This document shows positions 26,580-35,746 of a stretch of DNA of 64,000 nt, piece by piece. Source of the DNA: Paenibacillus_AA sp045062745 (GTDB lineage Bacteria > Bacillota > Bacilli > Paenibacillales > NBRC-103111); assembly GCF_045062745.1 (NCBI RefSeq), contig NZ_JBJGED010000012.1, positions 128,719 to 192,718 on the forward strand, given 5' to 3'. How positions within the stretch are numbered: position 1 is the first letter of the stretch; each line of letters starts with the position of its first letter. Both the position numbers and the translations under genes were made by a program. The notes under the pieces were generated by a model, which saw only the letters and a list, made by a program, of their open reading frames with translations, made no database searches and was not told the DNA's origin.

Positions 26580-28154
26580 TCAGTTAGACTTGGGCGTGCC
26601 GACAGGCGTTCCGGCTGACGGGGTGCCCGACGTGCCGGTGACGGTATTGCCCGGGGTTGAAGTTCCTTTCGGTGTAGGGGTTGGCGTAGATGTGTTCGGC
26701 GTCGGCGTCCCTGTCCCCGGCGTTGCCGTGTGAGCGGGTGTCGGAACGGGCGTAGTGCCCGTTCCCCCCGTATTTCCCGTATTTCCGGTGCCGCCGCCCG
26801 TGTTGCCCGGCGTAACGGTCGGGGTTGGGGTCGGGGTCGGCTTCGGCGTTGACGTCGGTGAACCGGTTGCCCCGTTGCCTGCCCCGCCTGTTGCCCCATT
26901 CCCGCTGCCCGTGTTACCCGGCGTAACCGTCGGTTTCGGCGTCGATTCCGGCGTCTTGGTCGGCTCCGGCGTTTTCGTCGTTTGCGGCGACAGCGTTGGT
27001 GTCGGTTTCGGCGGATTTTGCAGCGCCTTGCGCTTCAACTCTTCCTGTTCTCTCAAAAACTCGGGATGGTCGAACGCGCCTCCTGCATTGATCTTCGTCA
27101 AGCCGTCCCACACTCGATCGGCGACGTATGTGGACGGATCGTCGTAGACGAGAAGCCCTGACGGCAGACGGCGCTCGCCGTAGCGGCTGGAAGGGTTCGT
27201 CACGACTTCGTTGTTCACGACGAGCTCCGTGGAGGCGCCCCCGTCGAGCAGACCGGCGTTGACGGCGCCCTCCTTCAGCAGCAGATCCATGACTTCCTGC
27301 AGCGTCGCGCCTACACTTGTGGTAGAGCGGCCGTCGATGGCGAGGAAGATGATAGTCCCGTCCGCCTTTTGCGCGATGGCGGTCCGAGGTGCGCGGCCCC
27401 AGCCGCCGTCCCCGGTAATTTGCGGATTGCCGTTCGCGATCAGGCGCGGGGCCAGGAACGAGACGGCTTCCTTCGCATCGAGCTTGCGCAGGTCGTTCAG
27501 GCTGTACATGCCTACCAACAGGGTGCCTTCCGATGTGAACCCTACTATATTTTGCTTCGTGTCGTCATCGGTATCGGTATAAATCGGCTGCTTGTCGGAC
27601 ATGATCAATCCGATCGGCGCGAAGCCGTTCCCAAGGCCGTCGGGATCGATGAAGCCGCCGCCGTTGATGCCCGCGACCGCGCCGGTGCGCTTCGTCATCG
27701 AGCTGATGCGCTCGCCTTCGCCGGCTATGTGCGGGGTCACGACGCGGATGGACGTCGGATCGTAAACATAGATCATCTTGCCCTTCCAGAACTTGCCGGA
27801 GACGTCCTTGATCTCGCTGATCAATTCCGCGGCGGTCCGTTTTTTGCGCGCTTGATGGTTGATCAAGCCCAAATCTTGTACCTCGCGCGCCGATTCCTCG
27901 ATCTCCGCATGGGTGCGCATGACCATGTAATCCCGCTTCTCCGCGCCAACGAATATCCAGGCCCAGTCGCGGTGCTGGGTCGTAATGACCGTCTCGGCCA
28001 GAAACTCTCGAATGGCGAGCCCGGGCGGAGTCAAATAGAGAAAGCTGGATGTACAAAATATAAGAATGGAAAATAGCAAAAGCCCCTTCTTCAACCAACT
28101 CCAGGAACCTACCCATTTTCTCGTCTGAACCAACAGTTGTGCGGCCGTACTCAA
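26580..28154 (-). CDS. Membrane-anchored phosphodiester glycosidase-family protein with P/T/G-rich tail
   Basis: A 524-residue protein with an N-terminal membrane segment (about 22-42). A NAGPA/phosphodiester-glycosidase-type domain (about 140-350) follows, with motifs AGINGGGFIDPDG, RTAIAQKADGTIIFLAIDGR and GLLDGGASTEL. The last roughly 140 residues are low complexity (Pro, Thr, Gly, Asn; repeats such as TPTPTPTV, PGNTGGG and TGNTG), resembling a wall-spanning tail. The start is a TTG with GAGGAG 9 bases upstream. Related domains act in exopolysaccharide or wall-polymer metabolism. Substrate unknown. It is an insertion between hemL and spoVID relative to B. subtilis. Confidence 0.88.
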   Translation of the reverse strand: MSTAAQLLVQTRKWVGSWSWLKKGLLLFSILIFCTSSFLYLTPPGLAIREFLAETVITTQHRDWAWIFVGAEKRDYMVMRTHAEIEESAREVQDLGLINHQARKKRTAAELISEIKDVSGKFWKGKMIYVYDPTSIRVVTPHIAGEGERISSMTKRTGAVAGINGGGFIDPDGLGNGFAPIGLIMSDKQPIYTDTDDDTKQNIVGFTSEGTLLVGMYSLNDLRKLDAKEAVSFLAPRLIANGNPQITGDGGWGRAPRTAIAQKADGTIIFLAIDGRSTTSVGATLQEVMDLLLKEGAVNAGLLDGGASTELVVNNEVVTNPSSRYGERRLPSGLLVYDDPSTYVADRVWDGLTKINAGGAFDHPEFLREQEELKRKALQNPPKPTPTLSPQTTKTPEPTKTPESTPKPTVTPGNTGSGNGATGGAGNGATGSPTSTPKPTPTPTPTVTPGNTGGGTGNTGNTGGTGTTPVPTPAHTATPGTGTPTPNTSTPTPTPKGTSTPGNTVTGTSGTPSAGTPVGTPKSN

Positions 28155-28223
28155 CCCATATCGCTCCTCTCATCATCCAACCTTCATCATATCATAGTTT
28201 CATTTCGTTCGGACCAACAATTT

Positions 28224-28232
28224 TGTTACAAT
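28224..28232 (+). promoter_or_regulatory. Extended -10 promoter candidate
   Basis: TGT directly before TACAAT (28227-28232). TTCGTT lies 17 bases upstream. It would drive the small membrane ORF and the pseudouridine synthase gene. Confidence 0.45.
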
Positions 28233-28286
28233 AGCGGGAGAGATCCGTCAAGATCGGATTCGCGGAAGGAAGGCCAGACGACGGTT

Positions 28287-28430
28287 ATGACAACCTATTA
28301 TTTATTCGGATTCCCGCTTCAGCTGATCGCGGTAATGGGAGGCTTCGGCCTGCTTCTCCTCGGCATTGTGGCGCTTGCCTGGAGACGGTCCCGCGCGGCA
28401 ACGCACCCCAGGAGGAAACCGAAGCTATGA
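28287..28430 (+). CDS. Small membrane protein, 47 residues
   Basis: One membrane helix (about residues 5-31, YLFGFPLQLIAVMGGFGLLLLGIVALAW) with a strongly basic tail (RRSRAATHPRRKPKL). The open frame extends upstream to 28137, but ATG 28287 lies past the promoter candidate. Its stop overlaps the ATG of the next gene (ATGA), suggesting translational coupling. The ribosome site is weak and distant. Function unknown. Confidence 0.6.
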   Translation: MTTYYLFGFPLQLIAVMGGFGLLLLGIVALAWRRSRAATHPRRKPKL

Positions 28431-29302
28431 CCGCCTATGAACGCAAGGGCGAATGGCTAGAGATCCGACTCCCTTCTGACGTTCCGGAATCGTTTAATGT
28501 TTCAGACTGCGCGGCGCAATACTTGCGGCTCACACCGAAGGAGATCGCTCGGCTCTCGCATGCGGCGGGGCTGGAGGGGAAGGGCGGCCGGCTAAGGGCG
28601 CGCCTGTTCCCGGAGGAGCTGCCGGCCTTTGAGCCGGAATGGACCGAGCTCGACATTTTATATGAAGACGATTTTTGTCTCGTCGTCTCGAAGCCGGCCG
28701 GGATGGCCGTTCACCCGGGTGTCCCGGGGGAAAGAGGGACGCTGGCCGGCGCGATGGCCGCCTATTACGAATCTACCGGGCAGCCGGTCGCCGTACGGCA
28801 CATCCATCGGTTGGATGCGGATACGACAGGGCCCGTCCTCTACGCGAAGAATGCATACGCGCACGTGCGGCTCGATGAAGCGATGCGGCGGGGGACGATC
28901 GGCCGTACTTATGTCGCGGTCGTCTCGGGCCGGGTCGCCCGGGACCGCGGCACGATTGCGGAGCCGATCGGCAAAGATCGGCACCATGCGGCGAGACGCC
29001 GGGTGTCGCCGGGGGGCGATCCGGCGGTCACGCATTACGAGGCGGTCGAGCGCTTCAACGCTGCTACGCTCGTGCGCGTACGGCTCGAGACCGGCCGCAC
29101 GCATCAGATTCGGGTGCATTTCAGCCACTTGGGCCACCCGCTGCTGGGAGACTCCCTATACGGAGGCCCTAAGGGGCCGATCGGGCGGCAAGCTTTACAC
29201 GGGGCAAGCTTGCGGTTCTCCCATCCTTTCTCGCAAGAGTTGATAGAAACGGAGTGTCCGCTCCCGGAAGATTTTAGAGCGTTGCTGGAAAATTTAAAAT
29301 AG
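28427..29302 (+). CDS. RluA-family pseudouridine synthase
   Basis: A 291-residue RNA pseudouridine synthase. The catalytic Asp is in the HRLDADTTG motif (the RluA-family HRLD signature). Other family motifs are VVSKPAGMAVHPG and GRTHQIRVHFSHLGHPLLGDSLYGG. The first 75 residues look like a degenerate S4-type region. The target (23S rRNA or tRNA) cannot be fixed from sequence. Its ATG overlaps the stop of the preceding ORF. Confidence 0.94.
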   Translation: MTAYERKGEWLEIRLPSDVPESFNVSDCAAQYLRLTPKEIARLSHAAGLEGKGGRLRARLFPEELPAFEPEWTELDILYEDDFCLVVSKPAGMAVHPGVPGERGTLAGAMAAYYESTGQPVAVRHIHRLDADTTGPVLYAKNAYAHVRLDEAMRRGTIGRTYVAVVSGRVARDRGTIAEPIGKDRHHAARRRVSPGGDPAVTHYEAVERFNAATLVRVRLETGRTHQIRVHFSHLGHPLLGDSLYGGPKGPIGRQALHGASLRFSHPFSQELIETECPLPEDFRALLENLK

Positions 29303-29394
29303 TGTCATGCTCTCCCTCCTTCGTCCATATAATTTTATAGAGTTCCTAACCGAACAGACCAGTTTGCGTACGGTTTCGAAAGGAGGAAGGGGAA

Positions 29395-30765
29395 TTGAGC
29401 CAACAACCCGGGTTGCGATTTGATATTTACGAGCGAATTGTGCTGCCGGATGAAGCGGTATCGATTCGTGAGCTTGACGGGGTCGAGCTGGTTCCGCATA
29501 TTCTAGTAGACGTGGAAGGCGAACAAGCGGTCGTCCGTGGGCATTTGCTGCTGGAGGGCACGTATTCGAGCGTGGGAGAGTCGCGATCTCAGGAGGTGCT
29601 GACGCATCTGATCCCGGTCGAGATCACACTGCCGCTCAATCGGGTCAGCAGCGTGGATGAAATCGCCGTTCAGATCGACAACTTCGATGTGGATCTGATC
29701 TCGGAGCGAACGCTGAACGTGACGGGCGTATTGTCGCTGCACGGGCTTGAGGTGCAAACCAGCGCCCCGAACGAGTGGAATGGGGAAGAAGAGGTCGTCT
29801 TCGTGCACACCGCGGACGGGCAAGAGCGGGACGAGGAGCCGGTCGAGGAGGAAGCTGCGTATGCGCCGCCGGGAGCCGCTCCGTGGCTGCAGACGCCGGC
29901 CGTGAATCCGGCTCGCTACGAGCAGGCGAATGCGTATGCGCCGATCGCCGCCGTTCCCGAAGCTCCGTTCGAGGAGCCGGAGGAAGAGGTGCAGGAGAGG
30001 GAGGCGTACGATTCCGGCGAGGAGGAGGAGGAAACCGCGGAAACGGTGGGTGCGGCCGAAGCTAACGAGGAAGTAGCAGCTTACGAGCCCGAAGAAAGCG
30101 AGAATCAGGACGTCGTCTACACGTCCGCAGCTCCGCCGGCCGTCTACCAGCCCTTCTCGTTCCAATCCCTCGTCTCACCCCCGGCTCGACAAGAAGAGTC
30201 GGCCCCGGAACAGCAATCCGGGAAGCCAAGAGAAGAGATTCTCGTTGACACATACGAGGATATGACGCTGCTTGACCAGTACGAAACCGAAGCCGTGCTG
30301 GAGGAGGACGCCAACAGCACGCTGTGGGGCGGCAGCTCTTCAGGCGCCGCAGCCGAGGATGCAGTCATGGATGCCGACGAGGACGACGACCGCGACAAGT
30401 CGATGAAGATTGCGTTCGCCAGCAAAAAGTCAGAGGAAGCCCAGTCGTTGGACTTCAAAAACTACCTACATAAGCAGGAGGCGACCCGCAAAACGGAAGC
30501 CGAAACCGGCGCCGTCCAAGTGGCCGAGCAATTGCGCAGCCCGGCGGAAGAGACGGGAGCGAGCGATGCCCTGGAGTGGAAAAAGCTCTTCTTGTCGGAG
30601 ACGGAGGAGCAGAAGTTCAAAAAAGTGCGCATGGTGATCGTGCAGAAGGAAGAAACGATCGAGTCGATCGCGAGGCGCTACGATCGGAAGCCGCAGGAGC
30701 TGAAGCTGTATAACAAGCTGCAGGAGCTCGACGTAAGCGCGGGTCAAGTGATCTATATCCCTTAA
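29395..30765 (+). CDS. spoVID: Stage VI sporulation protein D-like, spore coat morphogenesis, LysM at C-terminus
   Basis: A 456-residue protein. The N-terminal SpoVID domain (about 1-130) begins LRFDIYERIVLPD. A long acidic Glu/Ala/Pro-rich linker (about 140-400) follows, then a single C-terminal LysM motif (VIVQKEETIESIARRYDR to AGQVIYIP). In B. subtilis SpoVID lets coat layers encase the spore and recruits SafA, which is also encoded in this window (62.7 kb). Position after the heme genes and before valS matches. The start is a TTG with AGGAGG 8 bases upstream. Confidence 0.9.
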   Translation: MSQQPGLRFDIYERIVLPDEAVSIRELDGVELVPHILVDVEGEQAVVRGHLLLEGTYSSVGESRSQEVLTHLIPVEITLPLNRVSSVDEIAVQIDNFDVDLISERTLNVTGVLSLHGLEVQTSAPNEWNGEEEVVFVHTADGQERDEEPVEEEAAYAPPGAAPWLQTPAVNPARYEQANAYAPIAAVPEAPFEEPEEEVQEREAYDSGEEEEETAETVGAAEANEEVAAYEPEESENQDVVYTSAAPPAVYQPFSFQSLVSPPARQEESAPEQQSGKPREEILVDTYEDMTLLDQYETEAVLEEDANSTLWGGSSSGAAAEDAVMDADEDDDRDKSMKIAFASKKSEEAQSLDFKNYLHKQEATRKTEAETGAVQVAEQLRSPAEETGASDALEWKKLFLSETEEQKFKKVRMVIVQKEETIESIARRYDRKPQELKLYNKLQELDVSAGQVIYIP

Positions 30766-30787
30766 CCGGAATCGGGAAAAGACGAGG

Positions 30788-30832
30788 AAGCCCCGGAGCG
30801 TGTTGGAAACTCAACGGCTCGCGGGGCTTTCT
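30788..30832 (+). terminator. Terminator of spoVID
   Basis: AAGCCCCG with AGC pairs with GCT and CGGGGCTT across a loop of about 15 bases, followed by TTTC. Confidence 0.75.
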
Positions 30833-30865
30833 ACACACTAGGGTCGATTGCTGGTCCGGTTTCTT

Positions 30866-31030
30866 TTAATAGATGTTCAAGAGGAAGCCCAAATAGATTA
30901 AAAAGAGTGCAAATAAGATAAACACGTCCAGAGGATTCGGGATAATCAGCGTTCGGACGAACTGGATGCAGATTAATGGAAACAAGATCCCTCTCACCGT
31001 AAAACGGACCTTCCACCACCATTTATCCAT
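30866..31030 (-). CDS. Small membrane protein, 54 residues
   Basis: A short reverse-strand ORF beginning MDKWWWKVRF, with two hydrophobic stretches (about 14-30 and 33-54) separated by PNPLD, so probably a two-helix hairpin. AGGGGGTG lies 8 bases before its ATG, an excellent ribosome site. An overlapping 63-codon frame (30831-31022) has less protein-like composition and no such site. No family was recognised. It lies between spoVID and the valS T-box. Confidence 0.7.
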   Translation of the reverse strand: MDKWWWKVRFTVRGILFPLICIQFVRTLIIPNPLDVFILFALFLIYLGFLLNIY

Positions 31031-31190
31031 TGTTTTTCCACCCCCTATTAGATCGACTTCTGTTTTTGAAGCTTATTCGTTCACGCTTGCCATCGTTCTT
31101 CCCTAGTTCAGTGTATGAACCCGCCAAGGGTGGATATGCTGATGATATTGAGAGCCTTTCAGGAATTCGACGAGAGGATGAGGCTGACCG

Positions 31191-31295
31191 ATGACCGTCG
31201 CCCAAACCATTTATCAATCCGTCTGGATTACCCTTTTGATCGCCCTGATCATCTACATCGTCCGCCAGGTGCTGAAGCAGGATAATTCGGAGTAG
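31191..31295 (+). CDS. Possible 34-residue membrane peptide
   Basis: MTVAQTIYQS, then one hydrophobic helix (about VWITLLIALIIYIV) and a polar end RQVLKQDNSE. GAGG lies 7 bases upstream. Composition and topology look real, but at this length chance cannot be excluded. It ends just before the valS promoter. Confidence 0.4.
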   Translation: MTVAQTIYQSVWITLLIALIIYIVRQVLKQDNSE

Positions 31296-31318
31296 ACGCC
31301 CGGAATCCGGGGGAAGCA

Positions 31319-31347
31319 TTGACTCCGGGACGCATTATCAGTATCAT
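31319..31347 (+). promoter_or_regulatory. Promoter of valS
   Basis: TTGACT (31319-31324) and TATCAT (31342-31347) with a 17-base spacer, upstream of the T-box leader. Confidence 0.7.
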
Positions 31348-31394
31348 ACATATATGTATGTACCCCACAAAGCGATATAAATCGAATCCATCCA

Positions 31395-31632
31395 AAAGCG
31401 TCGACAGGGAGTAGTAAGCAGCCAACCCTTCAGAGAGCGGAGCCGGTACGGTGAGAGGTCCGCAGGTCGTAAGCGCCGAAGTCGCCCTTGAGTTGCCTGA
31501 TGCCGATGCGTTAGGCCGGCCGCAGCCGTTATCTGTTCGAGTGCCGTATCCTGCGTGGATGCGGAATGAAGGTGGTACCACGGAAGCTCATCCTTTCGTC
31601 CTTTGCGGCGGAAGGATTTTTTGTTTTTCTTT
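31395..31632 (+). promoter_or_regulatory. T-box leader of valS, specifier GUC (Val)
   Basis: Stem I region with the AGAG-type bulge (AGAGAGCGG near 31432) and a GGTGAGAGGTCCGC element. The specifier is GTC at 31481-31483, within GAAGTCGCC. The T-box sequence AAGGTGGTACCACGG is at 31569-31583. A competing terminator follows: ATCCTT (31590-31595) with AAGGAT (31612-31617), then TTTTTTG. Uncharged tRNA-Val is predicted to stabilise the antiterminator and switch valS on. folC and murC may share the control. Confidence 0.93.
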
Positions 31633-31666
31633 AACGCGTTAGGCACTTAAAGAGGAGGGTTCTATC

Positions 31667-34339
31667 ATGTCAGATACTCAGGAAATGAAAGCATCCGGCA
31701 CATCGATGCCGACCACGTACGATCCGAAAGCTGCGGAAGCAAAATGGTACCCCTACTGGCTCGAAGGAGGATTCTTCAACGCCGGGAAGCGTCCCGACGC
31801 CAAGCCCTACACGATCGTCATCCCGCCTCCGAACGTAACCGGCATGCTGCACATCGGGCACGCGCTCGATTGCACGCTGCAGGACATTCTCATCCGCGTG
31901 AAGCGGATGCAGGGCTACGATGCGCTGTGGCTTCCGGGCACCGACCACGCCGGCATTGCGACCCAGACCAAGGTGGAGCAAAAGCTGCGCGAGGAAGGCT
32001 TGTCGCGCTACGACTTGGGCCGCGAGAAGTTTCTCGAGAAGGTGTGGGAGTGGAAGGAGCTGTACGCCGACCGCATTCACGAGCAGTGGGGCAAGGTAGG
32101 GTTCTCCCTCGACTATTCGCGGGAGCGGTTCACGCTCGACGAGGGGCTGTCCCGCGCCGTTCGCGAAGTGTTCGTCCGCTATTATGAGAAAGGGATCATC
32201 TATCGCGGCAACCGCATCATCAACTGGGATCCTGCCGCCCGCACGGCGCTGTCCGATATCGAAGTCGAGTACAAGGAAGTGCAAGGCGCTCTGTATCACT
32301 TGCAATATCCGCTCAAGGACGGCAGCGGGCATATAACCGTCGCGACGACGCGTCCGGAGACGATGCTGGGCGATACGGCGGTCGCCGTACATCCGGAAGA
32401 CGAACGGTACAAGCATCTGATCGGCAAAATGCTCGTCCTGCCGGTCATCGGCCGCGAGATTCCGGTGGTGGGCGACGAGTATGTGGAGAAGGAGTTCGGC
32501 AGCGGCGCCGTGAAGATCACGCCGGCCCACGATCCGAACGACTTCGAGGTCGGCCTGCGGCATAACCTGCCGCAAGTGCTCGTCATGGACGAATCCGGCA
32601 CGATGAATGCGAATGCGGGTCCTTATCAAGGCTTGGACCGGTTCGAGTGCCGCAAGAAGCTGGTGAGCGACCTGAAGGAGCAAGGCGTACTGCTGAAGAT
32701 TGAGGAGCACGTGCACCAGGTCGGCCATAGCGAGCGCAGCGGCGCGGTCGTCGAGCCGTACTTGTCGATGCAATGGTTCGTCGACATGAAGCCGCTCGCC
32801 GCTCAAGCGATCGAGGCCCAAAAGACAGGGAAGGGCGCGAACTTCGTACCGGACCGGTTCGAGCGGTCTTACCTGCAATGGATGGAAAATGTGCGTGACT
32901 GGTGTATTTCCCGCCAGCTGTGGTGGGGGCACCGCATCCCGGCATGGTATTGCGGGGATTGCTCGGAGACGATCGTGTCCAAGGACGACGTGACGGTATG
33001 TCCGAAATGCGGCGGCACGCATTTGAGGCAGGACGAGGATGTTCTCGATACGTGGTTCAGCTCGGCGCTCTGGCCGTTCTCCACGCTCGGATGGCCGGAC
33101 GAAACCGCGGATATGAAGCGGTACTATCCTACCGACGTGCTCGTAACCGGCTACGATATCATTCCGTTCTGGGTATCGCGGATGATTTTCAGCGGGTTGG
33201 AATTCACAGGGGTTGTTCCGTTCAAGGACGTGCTCATCCATGGTCTCGTCCGGGATGCCGAAGGGCGCAAAATGTCCAAGTCGCTCGGGAATGGCGTCGA
33301 TCCGCAAGAGGTGATCGAGAAGTACGGCGCCGACGCGATGCGCTATATGCTGTCCACGAGCAGTACGCCGGGGCTCGACTTGCGCTTCCGGTGGGAACGC
33401 GTGGAGCAGGCCCGCAACTTCGCCAACAAGATTTGGAATGCCTCCCGTTTCGCCCTGATGAACTTGGAGGGCTTCACATACGCCGACATCGACCTGAGCG
33501 GAGAGCTCGGTACGGCCGACCGTTGGATCCTCCATCGCTTGAACGAGACGGTACGCGACGTAACCCGCCTGATCGACAGCTATGAATTCGGAGAGACGGG
33601 CCGCCTGCTGTACAACTTCATCTGGGACGATCTGTGCGACTGGTACATCGAGTTCGCCAAGCTGAGCTTGTACGGAACGGATGAGTCGGCGAAGAAGACG
33701 ACCCAGTCGGTGCTCGCCTACGTGCTCGATCGGACGCAGCGGCTCCTTCATCCGTTCATGCCGTTCATCAGCGAAGAGATTTGGCAGCACTTGCCGCACG
33801 AAGGGGAGACGATTGTACTGGCGGAATGGCCGGTCTACGACGCCGCCTTGGAAGCGCCGGACGCGGTGAAGGAAATGAACCTGCTGATGGACGTCATCCG
33901 CTCGGTTCGGAACATTCGGGCGGAAGTAAACGTGCCGATGAGCAAAAAGGTAGAGCTGCAAGTTCGTCCGGCAGACGTAGGAGCGGCCGCTATTCTGAGC
34001 CGCAACGAGGATTACTTGCGCCGGTTCTGCAACACTTCGTCGCTCGCGATCGGTCAGGATCTGGCGAATCCGGAGAAAGCGATGACGGCCGTCGTGACAG
34101 GCGCGGAGCTCATGCTTCCGCTGGCCGGACTGATCGACATTTCCCAGGAAATCGCTCGGTTGGAGAAGGAAATTCAGACTCTGACCTCGGAGGTGGACCG
34201 GGTGGACAGGAAGCTGGCCAATGAGGGCTTCGTGGCCAAAGCTCCGGCGAAGGTGATCGAGGAAGAGAAGGCGAAGCGGGAGGATTATGCGGACAAACGC
34301 GAGAAAGTGATGGCCCGGTTGGCCGAGCTTCGCGGTTAA
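31667..34339 (+). CDS. valS: Valyl-tRNA synthetase
   Basis: Class I synthetase of 890 residues that charges tRNA-Val. The HIGH motif is in NVTGMLHIGHALD and the KMSKS motif in GRKMSKSLGNGVDP. The CP1 editing domain lies between them, an anticodon-binding helical domain follows, and the C-terminal coiled coil (EIARLEKEIQTLTSEVDRV) is intact. It also has a zinc-ribbon-like CxxC pair (YCGDC, CPKCGG) near residues 428-448. AAAGAGGAGGG precedes the ATG. Specifier and gene agree. Confidence 0.98.
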   Translation: MSDTQEMKASGTSMPTTYDPKAAEAKWYPYWLEGGFFNAGKRPDAKPYTIVIPPPNVTGMLHIGHALDCTLQDILIRVKRMQGYDALWLPGTDHAGIATQTKVEQKLREEGLSRYDLGREKFLEKVWEWKELYADRIHEQWGKVGFSLDYSRERFTLDEGLSRAVREVFVRYYEKGIIYRGNRIINWDPAARTALSDIEVEYKEVQGALYHLQYPLKDGSGHITVATTRPETMLGDTAVAVHPEDERYKHLIGKMLVLPVIGREIPVVGDEYVEKEFGSGAVKITPAHDPNDFEVGLRHNLPQVLVMDESGTMNANAGPYQGLDRFECRKKLVSDLKEQGVLLKIEEHVHQVGHSERSGAVVEPYLSMQWFVDMKPLAAQAIEAQKTGKGANFVPDRFERSYLQWMENVRDWCISRQLWWGHRIPAWYCGDCSETIVSKDDVTVCPKCGGTHLRQDEDVLDTWFSSALWPFSTLGWPDETADMKRYYPTDVLVTGYDIIPFWVSRMIFSGLEFTGVVPFKDVLIHGLVRDAEGRKMSKSLGNGVDPQEVIEKYGADAMRYMLSTSSTPGLDLRFRWERVEQARNFANKIWNASRFALMNLEGFTYADIDLSGELGTADRWILHRLNETVRDVTRLIDSYEFGETGRLLYNFIWDDLCDWYIEFAKLSLYGTDESAKKTTQSVLAYVLDRTQRLLHPFMPFISEEIWQHLPHEGETIVLAEWPVYDAALEAPDAVKEMNLLMDVIRSVRNIRAEVNVPMSKKVELQVRPADVGAAAILSRNEDYLRRFCNTSSLAIGQDLANPEKAMTAVVTGAELMLPLAGLIDISQEIARLEKEIQTLTSEVDRVDRKLANEGFVAKAPAKVIEEEKAKREDYADKREKVMARLAELRG

Positions 34340-34369
34340 CGAGCGGACAAGAAAGGTGACGAGGGACCG

Positions 34370-35746
34370 ATGAGCGACGAAATGCAACATGAGGGGGCTC
34401 CGTTCCAAACGGTGGACGAAGCGATCGGCTGGATCACCCAGCGGATGCCCCAATTCGGAATACAAGTCGGATTGAAGCGGATGGAGCGGTTCATGGAGCT
34501 GCTCGATCACCCGCACCGGCGGCTGAAATTCATCCATGTGGCCGGCACGAACGGCAAAGGCTCGACATGCGCCTACTTGACCCGCGTGCTCGTGCAATGC
34601 GGCTATGATGTCGGCACGTTCACTTCGCCGTATATCGAGCGCTACTCCAACCGGATTCAGATGAACGGCCAGGATATCGAGGACGAGGCGCTGTTGAAGC
34701 TCGCGAATCAGGTGAAGCCGATCGCCGATCAGATCGCGGCTACCGAGCTGGGCGCACCCACAATGTTCGAGGTGTCGACGGTCATCGCCATCCTGTACTT
34801 CGCCCGGATCGCGTATCCGGACTTCGTCGTCTGGGAGACGGGGCTCGGCGGACGGCTCGATTCGACGAATGTGGTCACGCCGATCGTCTCGGTCATCACG
34901 AATATCGGCCACGACCATATGGACATTCTCGGCCACTCCATCACGGAGATCGCGGCGGAGAAGGCTGGAATCATCAAATCCGGCGTGCCGATCGTGACGA
35001 CCGTCGAGCAGCCGGAAGTGATCGACGTCATGGAACGGACCGCGGCGGAGAAGCGCAGTACGCTCTACTTGCTCGGACGGCAGTTCTCCTATGAGGCGGT
35101 GTCGCAGGAACTGAACCGGCAGGTGCTCGATTTCACCGGTCCATTCCGTACGATTCCGTCGATCGCGATCTCCCTGAACGGCTCCCACCAGTTGAAGAAC
35201 GCGGCGCTCTCCGTCATGACGCTGGAGGTGCTGCGGCAATATTATGCGGTGCTGATCGATGACGAGCATCTGCTGGAAGGGATGCGTACCGCGTCTTGGC
35301 CGGGCCGGCTCGAGCTCATCCGGCAGGAGCCTCGGCTCCTGCTCGACGGTGCGCACAACCCGGAAGGAGCGGCGACGCTCGCCGAAGCGCTCCGAACGGT
35401 ATATACGTATAAGAGGCTCCATCTCCTGATGGGAATGATGCCGACGAAGAGTCATTCCGACTACTTGAGGCATATACTGCCTTTAGTGGATACTTTGATC
35501 GTGACGGAGCCGAACTTCTTCAAGAAAATGGATGCGGACGCGCTAGCCGATCTCGCTCATCAGGTGGCGGCGGAGCTCGGGCGCCCCATTTCGATTGAAG
35601 TGGAAAAGGATTACAAGCGGGCGCTCGGCATGCTGGCCGACCGAACGAATCCGGACGACTTGGCTGTCGTTTCAGGAACGTTGTACTTGATCTCCGACGT
35701 TCGTTCCTGGATCTTGTATCGAACGGATTCTGACAAAGGCTGGTGA
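34370..35746 (+). CDS. folC: Folylpolyglutamate synthase / dihydrofolate synthase
   Basis: Adds glutamates to (dihydro)folate. It has 458 residues. The P-loop HVAGTNGKGST is near 56-66, and the Mur-ligase-like motifs FVVWETGLGGRLDSTN and LLDGAHNPEG are present. It follows valS by 30 bases, as in B. subtilis, and overlaps the murC start by 4 bases (GTGA). Confidence 0.96.
   Translation: MSDEMQHEGAPFQTVDEAIGWITQRMPQFGIQVGLKRMERFMELLDHPHRRLKFIHVAGTNGKGSTCAYLTRVLVQCGYDVGTFTSPYIERYSNRIQMNGQDIEDEALLKLANQVKPIADQIAATELGAPTMFEVSTVIAILYFARIAYPDFVVWETGLGGRLDSTNVVTPIVSVITNIGHDHMDILGHSITEIAAEKAGIIKSGVPIVTTVEQPEVIDVMERTAAEKRSTLYLLGRQFSYEAVSQELNRQVLDFTGPFRTIPSIAISLNGSHQLKNAALSVMTLEVLRQYYAVLIDDEHLLEGMRTASWPGRLELIRQEPRLLLDGAHNPEGAATLAEALRTVYTYKRLHLLMGMMPTKSHSDYLRHILPLVDTLIVTEPNFFKKMDADALADLAHQVAAELGRPISIEVEKDYKRALGMLADRTNPDDLAVVSGTLYLISDVRSWILYRTDSDKGW

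Noticed and set aside
26449..27147. Plus-strand Gly/Val-rich frames opposite the P/T/G-rich tail
   Set aside because: They mirror the repeat composition of the minus-strand gene, lack ribosome sites and lie partly in the terminator region.
31670..35473. A 1267-codon open frame antisense to valS and folC
   Set aside because: Arg/His/Asp/Leu-rich composition is the typical shadow of GC-rich coding sequence. It spans two well-identified genes and has no own signals. Similar antisense frames over clpX, ispG, hemA, hemE/hemH, hemL and mreB were dismissed for the same reason.
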